Shown piece by piece: positions 63,446 through 64,000 of a stretch of DNA of 64,000 nucleotides; the first letter of the stretch is position 1; each line of letters begins with the position of its first letter. The position numbers and the translations under genes are program-made. Location of the stretch: the NCBI RefSeq assembly GCF_000633395.1, contig NZ_AYMU01000001.1, forward strand, positions 248,001-312,000, given 5' to 3'. Below the pieces are notes generated by a model, which was given only the letters and a program-made list of their open reading frames with translations, was not told where the DNA came from and ran no database searches. Source of the DNA: Pseudomonas sp. PH1b (GTDB taxonomy: Bacteria > Pseudomonadota > Gammaproteobacteria > Pseudomonadales > Pseudomonadaceae).

Positions 63446-64000
63446 ATGGACAAATGGATCGAGTTGGTCAAAGCCAACATGAAAGGCCGCAAGGTCACAC
63501 AGGAAAAGCTCGCCGAGCGTCTGGGCATGTCTCAAGGTGGTATCGGTCACTGGTTGAGCAAGCGTCGCCAACCGAAGATCGAAGACATGAACCGCGTGCT
63601 GGAAGAGATCGGCATGGGCTTTCTCGAAGTGGCTCTGGTGGTCCGCGAGAAACCGCTGGTCGGTGACGACGGCGAGCCTCTGGCAGACGGGCCTGCGTTG
63701 CTCAACAAGTACAACCCGTACTTCCGTTACCCGGTAAGCGATTGGCGTATGGCCGGCGAAGTTCGCGAAGACGGCCAGCCGGTCTACGTGCCGGAGCGCT
63801 ACGAGCTTTCCGACTATCAGGCTCGGGGCGCGGCATTCTGGCTGGTGGTGGTTGGCGACGCGATGATCGCGCCCAGCGGTTTGAGCATCGGCCAGGACAT
63901 GCTGATCCTGGTGGATCCGGCGATTGCCGCCGAACCCGGTAAGTTGGTGGTCGTACAGTGTCCCGGCAGTGACGAGGCGATCTTCCGCAAGTTGGTGCAA
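63446..64000 (+). CDS. XRE/S24 (LexA/CI/PrtR-like) repressor lacking both catalytic residues, 3' partial
   Basis: 185 residues are visible before the window ends. N-terminal XRE HTH (TQEKLAERLGMSQGGIGHWLSKRRQPKIEDMNRVL). The C-terminal part is an S24 peptidase-like dimerisation domain (AAFWLVVVGDAMIAPSGLSIGQDMLILVDP). In cleavable repressors the loop reads G-D-S-M; here it is G-D-Ala139-M. The Lys in the later F-K-x-L segment is Arg181 (AIFRKLVQ). It should therefore not self-cleave upon RecA activation. Related proteins control pyocin/tailocin or prophage genes. Divergent from the DUF6124-like gene. Confidence 0.88.
   Translation, partial: MDKWIELVKANMKGRKVTQEKLAERLGMSQGGIGHWLSKRRQPKIEDMNRVLEEIGMGFLEVALVVREKPLVGDDGEPLADGPALLNKYNPYFRYPVSDWRMAGEVREDGQPVYVPERYELSDYQARGAAFWLVVVGDAMIAPSGLSIGQDMLILVDPAIAAEPGKLVVVQCPGSDEAIFRKLVQ

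Overview
The window is a chromosome segment of a fluorescent-group Pseudomonas (P. fluorescens/protegens/chlororaphis type). The basis is the folD - tRNA-Arg/His/Leu - tig - clpP - clpX - lon - hupB - ppiD order, a PrrF small RNA behind a Fur box, Pseudomonas-style REP elements (GTAGGAGC...), GC-rich codon use and the AraC/LysR-rich accessory content. Species cannot be fixed from sequence reading alone.

Layout. (1) 1-8.2 kb: right end of a lambdoid prophage. It carries a partial gpJ-type tail tip protein, two small related tail-associated proteins, a GH19 endolysin, an i-spanin with a nested Rz1 lipoprotein, and a minus-strand cargo block. The cargo block holds an HTH-ImmA/IrrE metallopeptidase with a 212-aa partner behind a palindromic operator, two tandem paralogous small proteins, and a coiled-coil protein under a consensus LexA box. 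No integrase lies in the window. (2) 8.2-18.7 kb: conserved housekeeping block, with folD, three tRNAs, the trigger factor/ClpXP/Lon/HU/PpiD proteostasis island, sigma32-like promoters before clpX and lon, and a decayed tRNA-Asp-like sequence behind hupB. (3) 18.7-37.4 kb: accessory metabolism and regulators. These are AraC/sterol desaturase, MFS/LysR, a DUF2242 lipoprotein, an orphan homodimeric E1 (AceE/MdeB type) with a MarR regulator and a split E1 C-terminal homologue sharing the same palindromic operator, a 28-residue ORF, an AraC/nitrilase-like operon, a fatty-acid desaturase beside an SxxK-family hydrolase whose Ser is Cys, fadH, and a D-cysteine desulfhydrase-like enzyme. (4) 37.4-45.3 kb: a cytochrome b561 and a 2-aminoethylphosphonate region (phnW, phnX, two LysR regulators, a GlpT-like MFS transporter, a DadA/PbfD-like FAD oxidase). 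(5) 45.4-49.7 kb: a YebC paralogue, an LRR-protein kinase, and an overlapping three-gene operon headed by a ZapE/AFG1-like ATPase. (6) 49.9-56.5 kb: a Csu-type (archaic) chaperone-usher pilus cluster. (7) 56.5-64 kb: ECF sigma/anti-sigma, an SrpA-like catalase with cytochrome b561, MFS/HxlR, an M14 carboxypeptidase, PrrF, a DUF6124-like protein, and the start of an S24-type repressor lacking both catalytic residues.

The genes read as a backbone (proteostasis, iron-responsive sRNA, tRNAs) interrupted by a prophage and accessory modules, many with a divergently oriented regulator. The best candidates for something undescribed are the prophage HTH-ImmA/IrrE pair, the ZapE-like/unknown/unknown/LRR-kinase block, the desaturase + Cys-type SxxK hydrolase pair, the split E1 regulon, and the 28-aa gene. 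All function calls rest on motif recognition by eye; no database search was run.
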